Assembly (NCBI GenBank): GCA_013076295.1
Contig: RQOL01000616.1
Coordinates: forward strand, 5,856,392-5,920,391
DNA from: Sanderia malayensis
Lineage: Eukaryota > Cnidaria > Scyphozoa > Semaeostomeae > Pelagiidae
Length of the DNA: 64,000 bases
Reading direction: 5' to 3'
Both the position numbers and the translations under genes were made by a program. Position 1 is the stretch's first letter. Every line of letters begins with the position of its first letter. The notes below the pieces were generated by a model. The model worked only from the letters and a program-made list of their open reading frames with translations. It was not told the origin of the DNA and did not search any database. This document shows, one piece after another, positions 1 to 13,400 of this stretch.

Positions 1-3000
1 GTTGCATCGTTGCTGGTGTACTAATTTGGTATTTTACCAGAAGTGTCAAACAATCGCCTGCTTTCGAAGGTGAGCAATTTTTTACATCTGTAATTTGATT
101 TAATCTCACTTCATGGTTGCTTTTTAAATATTGAACGAATTAATTTTGAGCACAGTTGAAGCGCTCCGAAGTCCCCACATTTAACGGGTACTTCATTCTC
201 AGGCGCCACTAAGCGAGTCAAGCGAATGAGTATTTTATTTCTTTAAGTTATCTTGTGATTACGACTGTCCGGGTAAACTAGCACACCACAATCATGCAAT
301 GTCGCAACTGCCTGCAATCGTTCAACCATTTTCCATTCAAACCAGTTCAGTTTCGTTTTGTTTCCCGGAAGGCCGACTGGTTTCATTGGAATGCGGCACC
401 ACGGTTTTGATATTGGGCACGTGTTGTGCTGTCCTATTATGAAGTCGTCATTGTACCAGCAAACTTTATTGTATTCTAAGAATTTCACGTTTGCATTGCA
501 TATCATTGAATCGATTCTTTGAATGGTTCTTTGTGCAGATAATCAGGCCTATTGCCATTTACTGACATTGATTCAGACATGTATAGCAGACACGGAAAAG
601 CATACAAATATCAATGTTGTGTGTGTGCTGTCATTTATTCATGAATCATGATGTTAGTACTTTTGAACTTCTGAGAATTTCATTTTTATACAAATTCTGA
701 ACTTCTCAGAATTTCAATTCCATACATGTAGGTTCAATTAGTCCCTGAAATCAAACAATTGAGGGGTGAGGGGAGAATACACTGCAACTTGATTGACATG
801 TATATATAAATAACTGAGAAGACTGCAAACTGACAATGACAATGAGGTACATACCTCATTGTCATTGTCTAACAATTCCTCAAGAGTTAGCTCCTTCAAA
901 GATATTGGAGATAATTGGATCAACAAAAAACTTTTTGTAATGTTATGTTTCATATTGTCACATGTTGGACAAGTTCGATCTTTAATTAATACAAACAAAT
1001 TTATTTGGCTGATCATGCTTCCATTTTCTTTGGTCCGAATATGAGAACTGGTGTTCAAGCAAACAAACTATGTTTTGATTGATTGATTGATAGGCAAATA
1101 CGCTTACTATCTTCGTAAGGTATTGGTTTATGTGCTAAGCACAGAGGGCCCACTGAATAGCTAGACTAATCGAAGCAGTGCAACCCTGGTCCTTCCTCCC
1201 GATGTGACCACACCTCGTGATTCCTTTTGCCTTTTTGCCTAGAATTACAGAGAGCTGGCAAATTCTTTCCTCACACTTTATATGACAGGTCTGAAAGTGG
1301 GCTCAAACCCACAACCCTTTGAACAAGGGTTGAGCGATCTAACCACTCGGCCATCCCAGTCATTAATGTTTGCATATAAATTAATGTATTCTTTTAATGT
1401 TTGCAACATTAAAAGAATATGCAATAGTCAGCCAAAGTTGCCAGAACTAGAAACCAACATTTGATAAAAGAACAAAGCAATTTTGTTCAGCTTAGTTTTT
1501 TGGCTTCACCTCACAGTTTATTTTAGCAAAGGGTGCTTAGCTGCCTATGCCCCCTAGAAATAACCACTGTTTGAATCATTAAAATAAGCTCTTGTTTGGC
1601 ATTATAGTTCCCGTTTTATGTTTTGCAGAAATGGAGGGAGACATGGACAAGTCTGCTTTGCCTTGCAATGATTTTTTCCAATACGCTTGTGGCAATTACA
1701 TAAAGAGATACCTGCCTAGCAGTTGGTTGTTTAAGGCTGTCCTGAAGAACAAGTTTTCGACACTAAGTACCCAAAATGTGCTAGATGCTAAAAAAGCACT
1801 TGATGGAATGTCAAGCACAACTGACCCAATATTTAAAAAGGCCTACCAATACTATGAAACATGCATGAGAAATTCAAGAAGCATGTCGGTGTACTGGCAA
1901 GCAGTCTCACAAATTGGGAGTTCACCTGTTACAGATGGTTCCTTTAACCTTCAATCTTGGGATGCTAACAGTGCTCTGCAATCCATGAAGAAATTTTACG
2001 ATACAAACCCCCTGTTTACTGTCGGTGTTGGAAGCGATCTCTTTAACTCATCACAGAATATCATTAGGGTAAGATACTGTTTTTTTTCTGTCTGTGCATG
2101 CCTTAATTTTAATTTTATGTAAATTACATGCAGTCTCCATAATCCCCCATAACAATGGACCGCTATGGCGAGACGAGAAGGTGACTTGCTTGTATGGGCA
2201 GCGGCAGTGGGTTATTGAGTGGAATGTAATTAGTACTAAATTTACTATGAAAATAAGTTTGCTAATGACCTTGCAATGCATCCTCTAATTTTCTTATTTT
2301 CATCTACAGATTAGGCCTCCAGATACAGCACTGTTGTCTAAGGTTTCATTGGAGAATCACATGGTAATTTCTATTGATAACTTATTTGTAGATTATGGGT
2401 GTGTTTTGTTGTCGTTTATTGTTGATTTCTTAATTATGTGTGTGACTGGCTGAGTGTGCTCCATGCTCAATCTCATTGTGTTGTCTCTTTGTTTTTGTAG
2501 GAAGGCAAGCCGCCAAAGTACCCAGGTTTTGTGCTGGAAGATGATATTGATGAAATACAACAGGTAGGTGGCTGGGTGGCTAATTCTATCACATCATGAT
2601 CAGTCAAATAAATTATAACAAATCACTTAGTTGAAATTTTATGAGTAGAATACCTGAACAAATGAAGAGTTATATTAATCATGTCATGAACAGAAGTGTT
2701 TATGAGTGAGATTTTTTCAATGATGCTTCTTACTTGCCCTATGATCAGAGAGGTATTTCTCAATGCGATTTAGTGAAAGATTTAGCTCTAATGGCACCAC
2801 TACGTCATGAATGATCATTTCTTTCTTCTATTTCAGCTTGTCTCGAAATTTAAGAACAATGTCCGATCTACATTTCAATATGCGGCTGCTGCTCATACAG
2901 GAAAGAGCTCTTCCTACATCTCCTCTCGGCTATTTCAGGGATTACAAGTAGAAACTAAATTGATTAATGTGAGAATTAAGTTTCGTATTCTTGCCTTTAT

Positions 3001-6000
3001 GCACTGTTGTTTTTTTATTTCTCTGTGCAATTTTGTCAAGCTGCATCGGTTTGTTGCCGGTCTCTTTGCCAAGGTTTTTGACAACGAAACGTTGTCTTAA
3101 GCCTGTCTGAATTGATGTTTGTGTTTGTTTTTACTCCTTCTCGCACTTCGAAGGTTGCGTAAGACTCTTTGTCATATACTGTGAACTGATATATTGCCAT
3201 GGGATAGTTTTTGAAGAATTTAACTGAATTGGCTCTTTTGTCTTCACTGATTTCATGGTCATCTATTGCAGGATGTGAGAGCTACGATGACAGGCATGAG
3301 ACTGGACAAGGTATACCAGAGGTTGACAGTCGCAAACCTCACAATCATCACTGGGGGTCAGGTAGGTATTTCAAATGTCACCCCGCACAGACCCTGAGGT
3401 GAATTGGTAATTTATGCAAGCTAAAGAGAGCTTAAATCGTCAATGATCAGATAAATGCATTCTTATAGCATGTCAAGGGAGATAGATGGTGTCTCACATT
3501 GATTGGGAATTTCCACTTATTCAATGGTTAATTTGAGCTTGTATTTCACCAAAGTGCATGCATTATATGCATTACCTTAAACATACCCTCAACCTTTGAA
3601 TAAACACCTCTCTCCTTGAGTAAGTTCCCTTTTCTCTAATAGCTCCCATTTTCCCAACATTTGCATTGATATTAATGCCAAGTATCAGGACCTTGAAGTT
3701 GTGTAGTGAATATATTGCAGGTTGCAGCAAGTTTGGACCAATGACGTTATTAATTGACTGTATAATATTGATTTTATACAGCATAATATATTGAATGACA
3801 GTCGAGCTAAATATTTGTATTTGCATATTAGCTCCTGGTGGTTTAGTCGAGGATTTGCACTGTATAACATTTGCACAATTAGATCAATTTTAATATTTTC
3901 AGATTGATTGGTTGAAGTTGTTAGGTGGAATTGTCAGTGGTCAAAGCACCGCTACAATCACCAATAGTACTCTAGTTGGTATGATGATTCCTGTTGCCTA
4001 CTTGAAGAGAATAGTAAAGTATTTTCCAAGTAATGATCCGTATGGATACTATAGGTATGATATTGTTTACTCATAGCTCAGGATCAGATCTTTTGTCATT
4101 ACTGTCAGTGATTTTGCTTTGCATACCTTTTTATGAGAATATAGTTGATCGGAATATTGAGGCTCAGCTTCTTTCAAATTTAGGAATAATGCAAAACTAA
4201 AATGTTTTGTTTATCTGACCTTTCTAACAAAGCAAGGCAAAGGTCCGTTGAGAATAACCTAACAATAATTCTCATTTGACCCTCTGGAAAACTATTACTA
4301 TTCTTATAGCATATATTCATATATTCCCTCTGGAACGAACTTTTCGTAATTCGAACATTTTCACGCTTCCCCAGGGTGTTTGAATTAGACAGAGTTGCAT
4401 ATCTAAAATCTATAGATTGTTTCATCATATGTACATTGTACTTCAAGGCGATTGAAACTATACGTTTGCCACTGGAGGTTATTTGAATATGGGGCTCTTT
4501 AGATGTGCATATGCTTAAATCTAGATCCTTTTCACGTGGTACACCCCTCTCCACCTTCCTCTTTCCATGTAGAATATATGGGGAAGGAGTTGAACTCTCC
4601 CCTCCCATGATGAACCACTTACTGACCCCCATTATAAGAAAAGAGCAGGATATCCCATTGTGAAAGTATTATTTTGTATGCAGTTTACCATCCTATTTCG
4701 CGTGGACATTGTTGAAGAAGTTCTCACCAGTTTTACCAGATACGTATTTTGCTGCTTATTATTTCGGTTCAAAAGCGAGTGACATCAATAGCGTTGGTAA
4801 AGAGAGATGGCGTGCTTGTATGCTGGATACTGAAATTCGAATGCCTTTGTCTATTGGAATGATGTTTACGAAACGGGTTATCAATAAGAATATCTTCAAC
4901 AAGGTATATTTTTTTTATGGCTTCTCCTGATTTTTTTAAGAATGTTTCCACCTTGTGAACCTCTTATGTTATAAGCGCCTTTTGTTAAAAACGCCCTTTC
5001 AAAATATACTCAATTTCCTTTTCCGATGCTTCTTTTCTCTGTTGTGTTATATATATATTTGTACGTGTAGTATATTATACAGTACACATACAAATATATA
5101 TTATATATATTGAGAGTTATTGAAACACTAAACCCAGGCTCAAGCCGATTGCAATTGTTTTTGATCTGAGCTTTTTCACAAAGCCCAGCAAGGGTGGGTT
5201 AAGCATTATTCAGGAATGACTATCTTTGCTCGGTAGTTTTTTAAGTTTTTCACTTGTTGTTATAGACTAACGTGCTTCTAGTTGAAGTGCGCAAGGCATT
5301 TCACGATGGTATCGACAAAGTGCCTTGGCTTGACAGCCCAACTCGAGCTGCAGTCAAAATGAAGGTCAGTTGCTTAAGATTATTTTATCTCGTTTTTATT
5401 CCTTGCATTTCTTTGATATGGTGTTAGGTTTAGTCCTAACGAATCGTTGATCTCTTTTTTTATTTCAGTTGAAGTATCTTCTAGGCATAATTGCAAACCC
5501 AGACATGATGAACAGCACTTCATTGTTGGCAAGATACAAAAACGTTAGCGTCTACTTTTGATTTATGCTATTCCAAAATTGAACTACCATTTTCCTCTAT
5601 TAAGCGCCCGGGTGCTTATTAAATATTTTGCAAAATTTGGTGAGCGCTTATTAGAGGGGGGCGCTTATTTCACTGTCCTGAAATGTTAAATTCAAACAAC
5701 CTCAAAAACAAAAGAATAATCTATATATAGTTTCGAATGTTATTCAATATCAAGCAGTCAGGATCAACTTCAACTGCTCATCTTGACTGCATTGCATTTT
5801 CCAAACGCTCACGACCTGGTGAAAGTGTTTTTCCAGCCTTAAACAGTTTCTACGGTATTATTTGAACCAAACAGCGAAAATGTAAGGATTCTATTAACTG
5901 CCCTCGGCGGTTAATAGAAGGGGGCGCTTATTTCACACTTTTTGATGTTAGGGTGGGCGCTTATTACAGGGGGCCGGTTAAAAGAGGGTTGGCGTTAATT

Positions 6001-9000
6001 AGAGGAAATACAGTAATACGAATAAATGTGAAAATGCCATATCTGTACGAGTAGTATATCGCTATATATATTTGCATAATGGGTAGGGTATAGGTTAAGT
6101 GGTCATCTCTTTCAATTGTTAATTCTTCCTTCTAGGTGAGAACAAGGACAGACAATTTAGGCGAGTTTTTCAAGTCATGTGTGAAAAATCTCGTCGATAA
6201 CAATCTTCAACTTTTGCACCAGCCACCATCTAGAATGAGGTGATTGCTAATTGAATCATTCCAAAATTTGCAACTTTTAAATCATTCTAAATATTGGCTA
6301 CCATGAGTTTGGTTTGCAGTGAAGTCACACCTCTGCATATCAAGACCTGGAAAGTGGCCTTTCTATGCCTGACCGCAATTGATGCCCTCTATATGACGTT
6401 AATTTTTGTTGTTGTTGTTTTAGAATCGATGATATAACTGCTTCGAAAAAGCTTTACGAAGTGAACGCGTTCTACATGGCCATAAAAAACAGAATAAGTA
6501 TGCGCATGCGTAACACAATTGCGTATGAAAACAACTTGCCCACATTGTTACCCTGCTGTCAAAAACAAACCCTATTTTTGAAGAGTTAACCCTTTTCGAG
6601 GGGCCATTTCTATTAATAGTTTATCCGTCAGTTGGAAGTCTCCATTAACTGCTGAGCCTTTCAAAGCAGCGCCGTGGAAAACTTGCTTAAATTTCTTTCC
6701 TTTCTTGTGCTATTTTGTTTAATCTGGCTTGACACAATTTTAACAATGCAATATTATTTTCTTTTAAGTGATACTTGCTGGAATATTGCGAAGCCCTTTC
6801 ATATACGAAAGTGGACCGTGGTAAGGGTTTCTTTATTAACTCAGACCACAGTTCTTTTGCATATCACTAATTGGCATTAGTCCAGTGTTGAAACCGACAG
6901 ATGGTTTTGAAGATATTGCCCACTTTTCTAGCATTCGTGCATTGAATACTTTTGGCACACTTAGCACTCATTATCTCTTTATTTGTCCCTCTGATTTAGG
7001 TACATCAATTTTGGCAAGATTGCTAGTATTCTTGGTCACGAAATTCTCCACGGCTTCGACAGCACTGGTAAATTTACTCATCGTTAACATTGAAGCCGCC
7101 TTGCTACAGCTCGATTGATTATTTGTATCTATGCTTAGTAGTAATTTCATTGTACTCAGAGATTTGAATAATGCCATGTTCGTCATCTGCGTCTCCTTGT
7201 AGGCTGGTATTACGACAAGACTGGCCAGATTAAACCATGGTGGACCGCTGCTGCCTCGAGAGAGTTCGATGTTCGCAAAGCATGCATTAAATCTCAGTAC
7301 GATGGTTACAAATATGGCTCAAAATACGTAAGTTGTTTTGAATAAGTGATTCAAACTGAGATGCTTTCATTTTTTGTCTTGGTCCAATTGTTGTCAAGCT
7401 GACTAATTGATGAGTGAAAAGCTTCACTAACTTACTTTGAAATGAATACTAGAACTATTTTATTTAATGATGGTTTATATTTTTTTTGATCAGATAAATG
7501 GTACACTGACCCTTGGTGAAAATATTGCTGATCATGGTGGACTCAAATATGCCTATTATGTACGCTGAAAGTTTCTTTGAATTATATAATAGACTAGGTG
7601 TCTTCACTCGCGTCTTTCGCTCGCCACAGCCCGTGAAGTAAACAAAGCTGAATGTAGTTGGTGTGCTTTGTGCGCTGCATTTGCTCGCGCTCATGCCCAT
7701 TCATACATACATACATACATACATACATACATACATACATACATACATACATACATACATACATACATACATACATACATACATACATACATACATACTA
7801 TACAAACATACTATACTATACCTACTATACAAACATACTATACCTACCATGAATGTAGCGACCTTAACATTACCTTGGGCTAAAATCTACTGTCAGAACA
7901 CAACACGGGATGTAGTTCTGGGACTGTGGGCCACTACTATACTATACCCATTATACATAGATACTATACATACTATGCCTACTATACATGGATACTATAC
8001 ATACTATGCCTACTATACAAACGTACTATACATACTATGCTTACTATACAAACATACTATGCATACTATACCTACTATACATAGATACTATGCATACTAT
8101 ACCTACTATGCAAAGATGCTATGCATACTATTTCTACTATACAAACATACTATACATATTATACCAACTATACACAGAACTATGCATACTATGCCTACTA
8201 TGCAAAGATACTATGCATACTATATCTACTATAAAAACATACCATACTTACTATATCTACTATCCAAACATTCTATACATACTATACTTACTATACAAAC
8301 ATATTATACATACTATACCTACTATACGTAGATAGTATCCATACTATGCCTACTATACATAGATACTATACATACTATACCTACTATGCAAACATACTAT
8401 ACTATACATACTATACCTACTATACGTAGATAGTATCCATACTATGCCTACTATACAAACATACTATACATACTATACCTACTATGCAAACATACTATAC
8501 ATATGATACCTACTATGCAAACATACTATACATACTATACCTACTATACAAACATACTATACTATACATACTATACCTACTATACAAAAATATTATGCAT
8601 ACTATACCTACTATACATAGATATTATACATACTATACCTACTCTACAAACATACTTTGACTTTGAAAAACACATTATTTTTCAGGCATACAAGTCATGG
8701 GCGAAGAAATATCCTAACGAGAAGAAGCCTGATGGCTTGAAGAGTCTGAGCCATGACCAATTATTCTTCCTTTCCTATGCACAGGTTAGATTGACAACTT
8801 GCTGTGTTTTGTTGCACTCGAGTTCCTTTCTTCTGACACTGAACACACTTTTGTTAACATAGCTATATTCAATGATAAATATTGTATTTTTCTCTTGTTC
8901 CACAGATGTGGTGTCAAGCAGTAACTAGCAACGTCAAACCTTACCTGCTTGCAGACACGCATAGCCCGAACAAATACCGGTAAGACAGTTCACGCATGTC

Positions 9001-9225
9001 AGTAACATACCATTTCAACAGCAATTAATCGACATTTGGCTAATCGTTCTCCCTGACTTTGGACTCGATTGCTCACTTGTGAGTGCTGATTCAAACATTG
9101 GCAACTGTTTTATTGTATTTTACAGGGTCATTGGATCGTTATCAAACTTCCCACCGTTCGCCAAAGCCTATAAATGCGGACTTGGCACCCCGATGAATCG
9201 CCGTGTAAAATGTCCTTTGTGGTAG
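1..9225 (+). CDS. M13 zinc metallopeptidase (neprilysin/endothelin-converting-enzyme family), 5'-partial
   Basis: Type II membrane zinc endopeptidase that would cleave peptides outside the cell. Nineteen exons: 1-69, 1629-2068, 2310-2363, 2501-2563, 2837-2968, 3272-3361, 3903-4054, 4684-4903, 5266-5364, 5469-5543, 6136-6239, 6424-6497, 6769-6820, 7000-7067, 7203-7327, 7494-7559, 8686-8784, 8906-8979, 9126-9225. Phases agree throughout and give 717 visible residues plus TAG. Residues 1-14 are the end of the membrane anchor. The family signature ALPCNDFFQYACG follows. VNAFY is the substrate-binding motif, HEILH (about 554-558) the zinc site, GENIAD (about 613-618) carries the third zinc ligand, and ADTH plus NKYR hold the catalytic His and Arg. 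The chain ends KCPLW, matching the family's C-terminal Cys-x-x-W. Only the short cytoplasmic start lies outside the window. The cysteine pair usually found just before the CNDFF segment is absent; a missed exon in the 1.56-kb first intron is possible. Confidence 0.93.
1074..1361 (-). mobile_element. tRNA-derived SINE
   Basis: Read on the minus strand, the head near 1361 shows an A-box-like TGGCCGAGTGGTTAG and, about 35 bases on, a B-box-like GGGTTTGAGCCC. These are the two internal RNA polymerase III promoter blocks of a tRNA of the Leu/Ser type. The body continues for about 200 bases and ends in short tandem ATCA units near 1074-1092. There is no complete cloverleaf, so this is a retroposed SINE rather than a working tRNA gene. 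It lies in intron 1 of the M13 gene, in antisense orientation. Confidence 0.7.
5049..5110. repeat. AT-rich inverted repeat in an M13 intron
   Basis: A TATATATATTTGTA arm is mirrored by TACAAATATATATT about 25 bases later, forming a hairpin-capable AT-rich stem. It lies in the intron between M13 exons 8 and 9. No function is assigned. Confidence 0.5.
5591..6014. mobile_element. MITE-like element of the GCGCTTATT family
   Basis: The ends read TTTCCTCTATTAAGCGCC and, reverse-complemented from the right, ACTGTATTTCCTCTAATTAA. The interior repeats the motif GGGGGCGCTTATTTCAC. A 167-bp relative lies at 44906-45072. No ORF is present. The element sits inside an M13 intron. Inverted ends plus interspersed copies suggest a non-autonomous DNA element; its superfamily is not determined. 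Confidence 0.5.
7702..7797. repeat. (CATA)n microsatellite
   Basis: About 24 near-perfect tandem CATA units. They open a repeat-filled intron of the M13 gene, between the exon carrying GENIAD and the exon at 8686. The ORFs across it are repeat artefacts. Confidence 0.97.
7798..8655. repeat. Degenerate satellite of CATACTATAC/CTACTATACAAA units
   Basis: Imperfect tandem array built from CATACTATACCTACTATACA variants, interrupted by about 80 bases of unique sequence near 7850-7932. It probably expanded from the adjacent CATA run. It lies entirely inside the M13 intron 7560-8685; the flanking splice sites GTACGC and TTTTTCAG are preserved. Confidence 0.93.
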
Positions 9226-10088
9226 CCGGGTTTTTTGATTCTCAGGTATAGTTTAATGATTTTTGCTGTGATAATTGTCATAAGAATGCTTCTCGAATAC
9301 TTGTTTTTTAACATTCTTGCAATCTGCCAGGTTGTAAATGATTTCTGTTATAAATGCTTATGTATGATTTTTTAAAAATATAGCTACATATAGTCACTGT
9401 TGATGTAATTTTTCATTGAGTTTGCACCACGTCCACTTTGTAATTGGTTGCTTTCCGTTGTTTTGTTTTCGTATTGATTGCCTAATAATTGATAGTTCTT
9501 AGGATTGTTTTACATGTTATACGCAAATCATTTCCTCGTGTTTTAGAACCCCGAACAACAACCCTCGAAAATAGGTCGGCCATGCTTTTAACTATGATGT
9601 GATATGTTTTGATGGGATATGTTTTTGATGAATGCAGTTAATTATATTTTATACATTTATGTAAGTTTTTTTAATGGGAAATTGGTGGATCTTTAGTAAA
9701 GCGCACATCTTGAGACCATTGATTCGGGGTTAAAGTGTCACCCCACAGGTGCAAGCAGCAGGCTCAATTAACCCCCTCCAATAGCTGCCCGCTCGTTCCT
9801 CAAGCTTCAACTTAGTTGGAGAATATTGCCCAGCCGGCTTCCTTTCGACGTTTGGAAAAGTTTCCTTCAACATTTGTTTGCTCTTCCATCAATGCGAGCC
9901 AACTCGGTCATGGGCCCCCCCCTCCACTCTGTCTCGGGATATATGCTGGCCATGAACAAGAGAAACGAGTTTGTTAATAATAATAATACCCTGTTACATC
10001 TTTGCAACATCAATCTACTGCCAAGGATTTCATCTTCAACGCTCGATCGCCTTTTAATAAACACGCTGAAGCGTATCATAGTCTTTGA

Positions 10089-10313
10089 AAACTTAGCAAC
10101 GATCTTAACACGCACATAAGAATAGATAGTTTATCAAATGCCATAACTAATGACAGATCTGCTTGTGATTATCAGATAAAAAACAGGTTCAACTCACCTG
10201 GTAGATATCAATTCAGCCCAAAGCAGGGATCAAAGTTTGAAGCTGATCTGGTTAGATTTATTGATGATAAAGACAAAGAAATGCAAAACCCAGTTGATGA
10301 TGAAGATTTGTGA
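10089..10313 (+). other. Orphan open frame, possible degenerate exon
   Basis: A 74-codon open frame ending in TGA, with composition like real protein (for example RFNSPGRYQFSPKQ followed by an acidic end, PVDDEDL). Another frame is open just upstream to about 10081, so one frameshift would join them into a longer coding stretch. No start codon, splice partner or family could be found. It may be a terminal exon of an unseen gene or a gene relic. Confidence 0.25.
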
Positions 10314-10427
10314 TGGAAGGCATAATCAAGTGAAAACCAAACATACATTGTAAGTCATTTTTTGTGAATCAAAAGTATACATATATCAAGTTATATTATT
10401 TTATTGTTTATTTTTATCTTATTTTAC

Positions 10428-10433
10428 TTTATT
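10428..10433 (-). terminator. Probable polyadenylation signal of the membrane-protein gene
   Basis: AATAAA on the minus strand, about 35 bases beyond the stop codon of the 10468-14035 gene. Position and strand fit a cleavage/polyadenylation signal. Confidence 0.6.
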
Positions 10434-10467
10434 GAAAATGTGTTCCATTGATGTCTCTGTTAAAAGC

Positions 10468-13400
10468 TTAAACCAAGCTTTCAACACGCATGTCCTTTGC
10501 TTTTTTCTTCTTGAATATACTTCTAATGAACTTGAACTTTTTCTTCTTACCCTTGTTACTGGCTTGAGTGCTGTTGCTTGGAAGGTTCACTTCAGACTCT
10601 TGTTCAAAGATAGCTGAGCTTTGACAGTTGGTAACTGAACTTTGACAGTTGTTAACTGAGTTTTCCATGTCCAGGACCGACAAGTCCGATTGGTTACTCG
10701 AATGTTCATAGCCTCTCATGTCAGATTCTACCAGGTCTTGCGGCTCCTCTGAAATTTCAATAATATTAAGTCAAGTCTTTCTGCTTTATTTCTAGCTGTG
10801 TATTGTCTATTGCTGCTATATGGTTACATTACCTCTTCTTTTATGCTACTTTATTTTGAATTGTACGTTAACTTCACTGAAACTTACTAAAGGTGGTGTA
10901 TACACTTTACTTCATCAAGAAGGTTGGTGTGTACAATAAAATTCAGAAAAGTGACTTGTAGTATAAACTTGTGGCTTCTATTAAAATCAATCTCTCATCT
11001 TTTGCTCCTGCCCCACTCCCCCACTCCCAATGTGTAACGTTGCATTTGGCCCTAAAGCCTTTAACTATGGCTTCAACCTACCCATGTTAGCTTTGGTCGA
11101 TCCAGATGCAGTATCGCCAAGATACCGTGTGATTACAAATTCATCGTCGTCGTCTAACGAAGAGCAATTGATCGAAACCGTACTGGAGGTGATGTTGGAC
11201 GGAGTACAGATCTTGCCACGCGGTGAGGGAGTCGCCCTTGGGGACACCAAGTCCATCGGGTTGTTGGTGCAGAAGTTATTCGACGAGCCAAGTCGGTTCA
11301 CGTCCCACAGACGTATGTGTTGTGGTTTCAATGCCTTTTGCTTCGGGCGAACATGGTCGCGGCTTTCTTCATCATCAGCGTCATAATCACAGCTGGTTGT
11401 GTATGATGGCTCTCGATTGCCATATGCACCATCATGTTCTTGTTGTTTTGGAAATACATTAGGAATACCCTTGTCATTGACCGCATTAGCAATGGCCTGG
11501 TGGTTGTCATATTCGTCTTCCATGCTGCTGATTGACGTCACAACTGTGACTCCATACTCTGTCATTCCATCCTGCCAATGCTTGTCAGGTATGTTGTTGA
11601 GGTCCTTGCTTGTGCCAGCAATTGCCGCATGGCTATTGCAGTGGATGTTGCGAGTGACTTGCGCTGGCCTTCCTGCTGCTACATCCAGAATCAGGGATTC
11701 GGCTGCCTGTCTAAGGCTCTGTTCGGTGTTGTGATTATCGACAGGCTTGGCAATGTTGCATGTATCGGCCTGATTATTACGGGTGGTAAGACGCTGATCA
11801 GTGTCAGTAATTTGTGTTGGATCAGAGGCAGTCGGGTCTTCTGCTTTGCTTGTGCATGGAGTGCAGCGTGTCTCAGTTTTGGTTGGAAGTTGTGTTTCTT
11901 TTGTTCCTTGCATGACACCATTGTTGCGATGCTCATCTTCAAGCCATTGCTGATCACATTCATCCATATCTATTGGGATATCAATCCTGAATTCCTTCAG
12001 AGGCCCGGCGGGACTCGCTTGTTTGCTTCTCTGAGTCAAGCTCGTGAAGGAGGTTGTTGAGGAAGCTGCACCCATCCACTTCTTGTTCAAGCCTCCGTCC
12101 GTGGAGAACCGATTGAAGTTCGAGTCGCAGCTACCACTGCAATCAATGCCAGTATCTGCGCTAGTCGATTCTAAATCATCAGTGAGTCGCCGTTTCCACT
12201 TCATCTGTGGCTTCCATTGTGACACTGAATCGATGCTGTCTGTTGGCAATGAATCCTCTCGGGCGTAGATTTGTCCCTTCAATAACTCCTGCCCGAGTCT
12301 GCTGTTATTAACTCCGACAGAAATTTCACTATTACCACCCGCTTCATGTTCCTTGAGCTTGTTATCTTTAGCACGGGCATCTGTCTTGGAATAGTTTTCT
12401 TCTTTCTTGGAGCTTTGTAGCGATCTTCGCTGTTTCTGCTCTGCTTCTATTATTTGCAGCTCTTCCTCTGTGTACTGTTTCAGTGAGAACCTAAATGCAG
12501 CATCATTCTGCATGGCAACTAGAGATTCAGGCTCAAAGTTGCATGTTGCATTGATATGTTTATCTGGTTTCAAGGGGCGCGATGCTTTTACATCTTTTGC
12601 GTACTGCTGTCCACCTGATTTTTCCATTCCACCTAGGACAGAGGCACATTTGACTAAAAGAGCAAGATCATTTAATGGAACTTTGTTGATTCCTCACAGA
12701 ATACAAATATTTGTCACTTAGATTAGAAAAGGTACCAAATGAATAGCAAAATATCCTGGTTACCTTCCTTTTGACAAAGGCCATTGCTTCCTGTCTTTTT
12801 CAAGTTGTTCTTTGCTTTGTGGAATTTTTCGTAGATGGTGTCTTTATTTTTCACTGGTATACTACTTGGTTCTTGAATGTTGCAAGGTGTAATCGTGTTG
12901 ATGCTTGGATGTCTGATATCAATCTGAACCAGTTCTGGTTCACCGATCGAGGCCCTGGCAAGATCCTGTTGGAAATCTTTCTCAAACACATCGATGTCAT
13001 CGTCGGACTGCTCATTCAGTAATGGCAAACTCTCAATTTCACGCTGTGACTTTTGTTTTCCACGCATGAGCAGTCGACTGATAAACTTGGTTATGTTTGT
13101 TGTGTTGATGCCATCGAATATCAGGGACAGTGGTCTTGAATAAGCTTTCCTGTTTCCTTCTATAGTATGATTTGAATTCTTACTATCGATATGTGTAACT
13201 GTGGCACTCCCATGTGCGTTACGTTTTGCACCATGATCCCCCATTGATGCAAGTAACTGTTTGTCCCCATCTGACAAACTTTGAGAGTGCTCTTCACACA
13301 GTTGATTTTCATTGGGTTGAAAACCAGAGGGCCCAGGAACGCTGTTTCCATTCTGAAACACAAAAGTTGTCACATGATCTATCTATCAATGAAGCTTACA

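Larger units (their letters stand above)
9226..10467. other. Intergenic region and M13 3' flank
   Basis: AT-rich flank after the M13 stop codon. No canonical AATAAA lies close to that stop. An AATAAA occurs near 10055, too far away to assign. The only coding-like stretch is the open frame at 10089-10313, listed separately. Confidence 0.6.

Noticed and set aside
1290..1361. A tRNA-Leu/Ser gene
   Set aside because: The A and B boxes are recognisable, but no complete cloverleaf or matching acceptor stem forms, and the body continues into a SINE with a short-repeat tail.
7594..8862. Long ORFs across 7.6-8.8 kb on both strands
   Set aside because: They are translations of the CATA and TACTATAC repeats inside an M13 intron.
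11399..12060. Plus-strand ORFs opposite the 11082-12632 exon
   Set aside because: They are antisense shadows of the low-complexity cytoplasmic tail, and none has splice or motif support.
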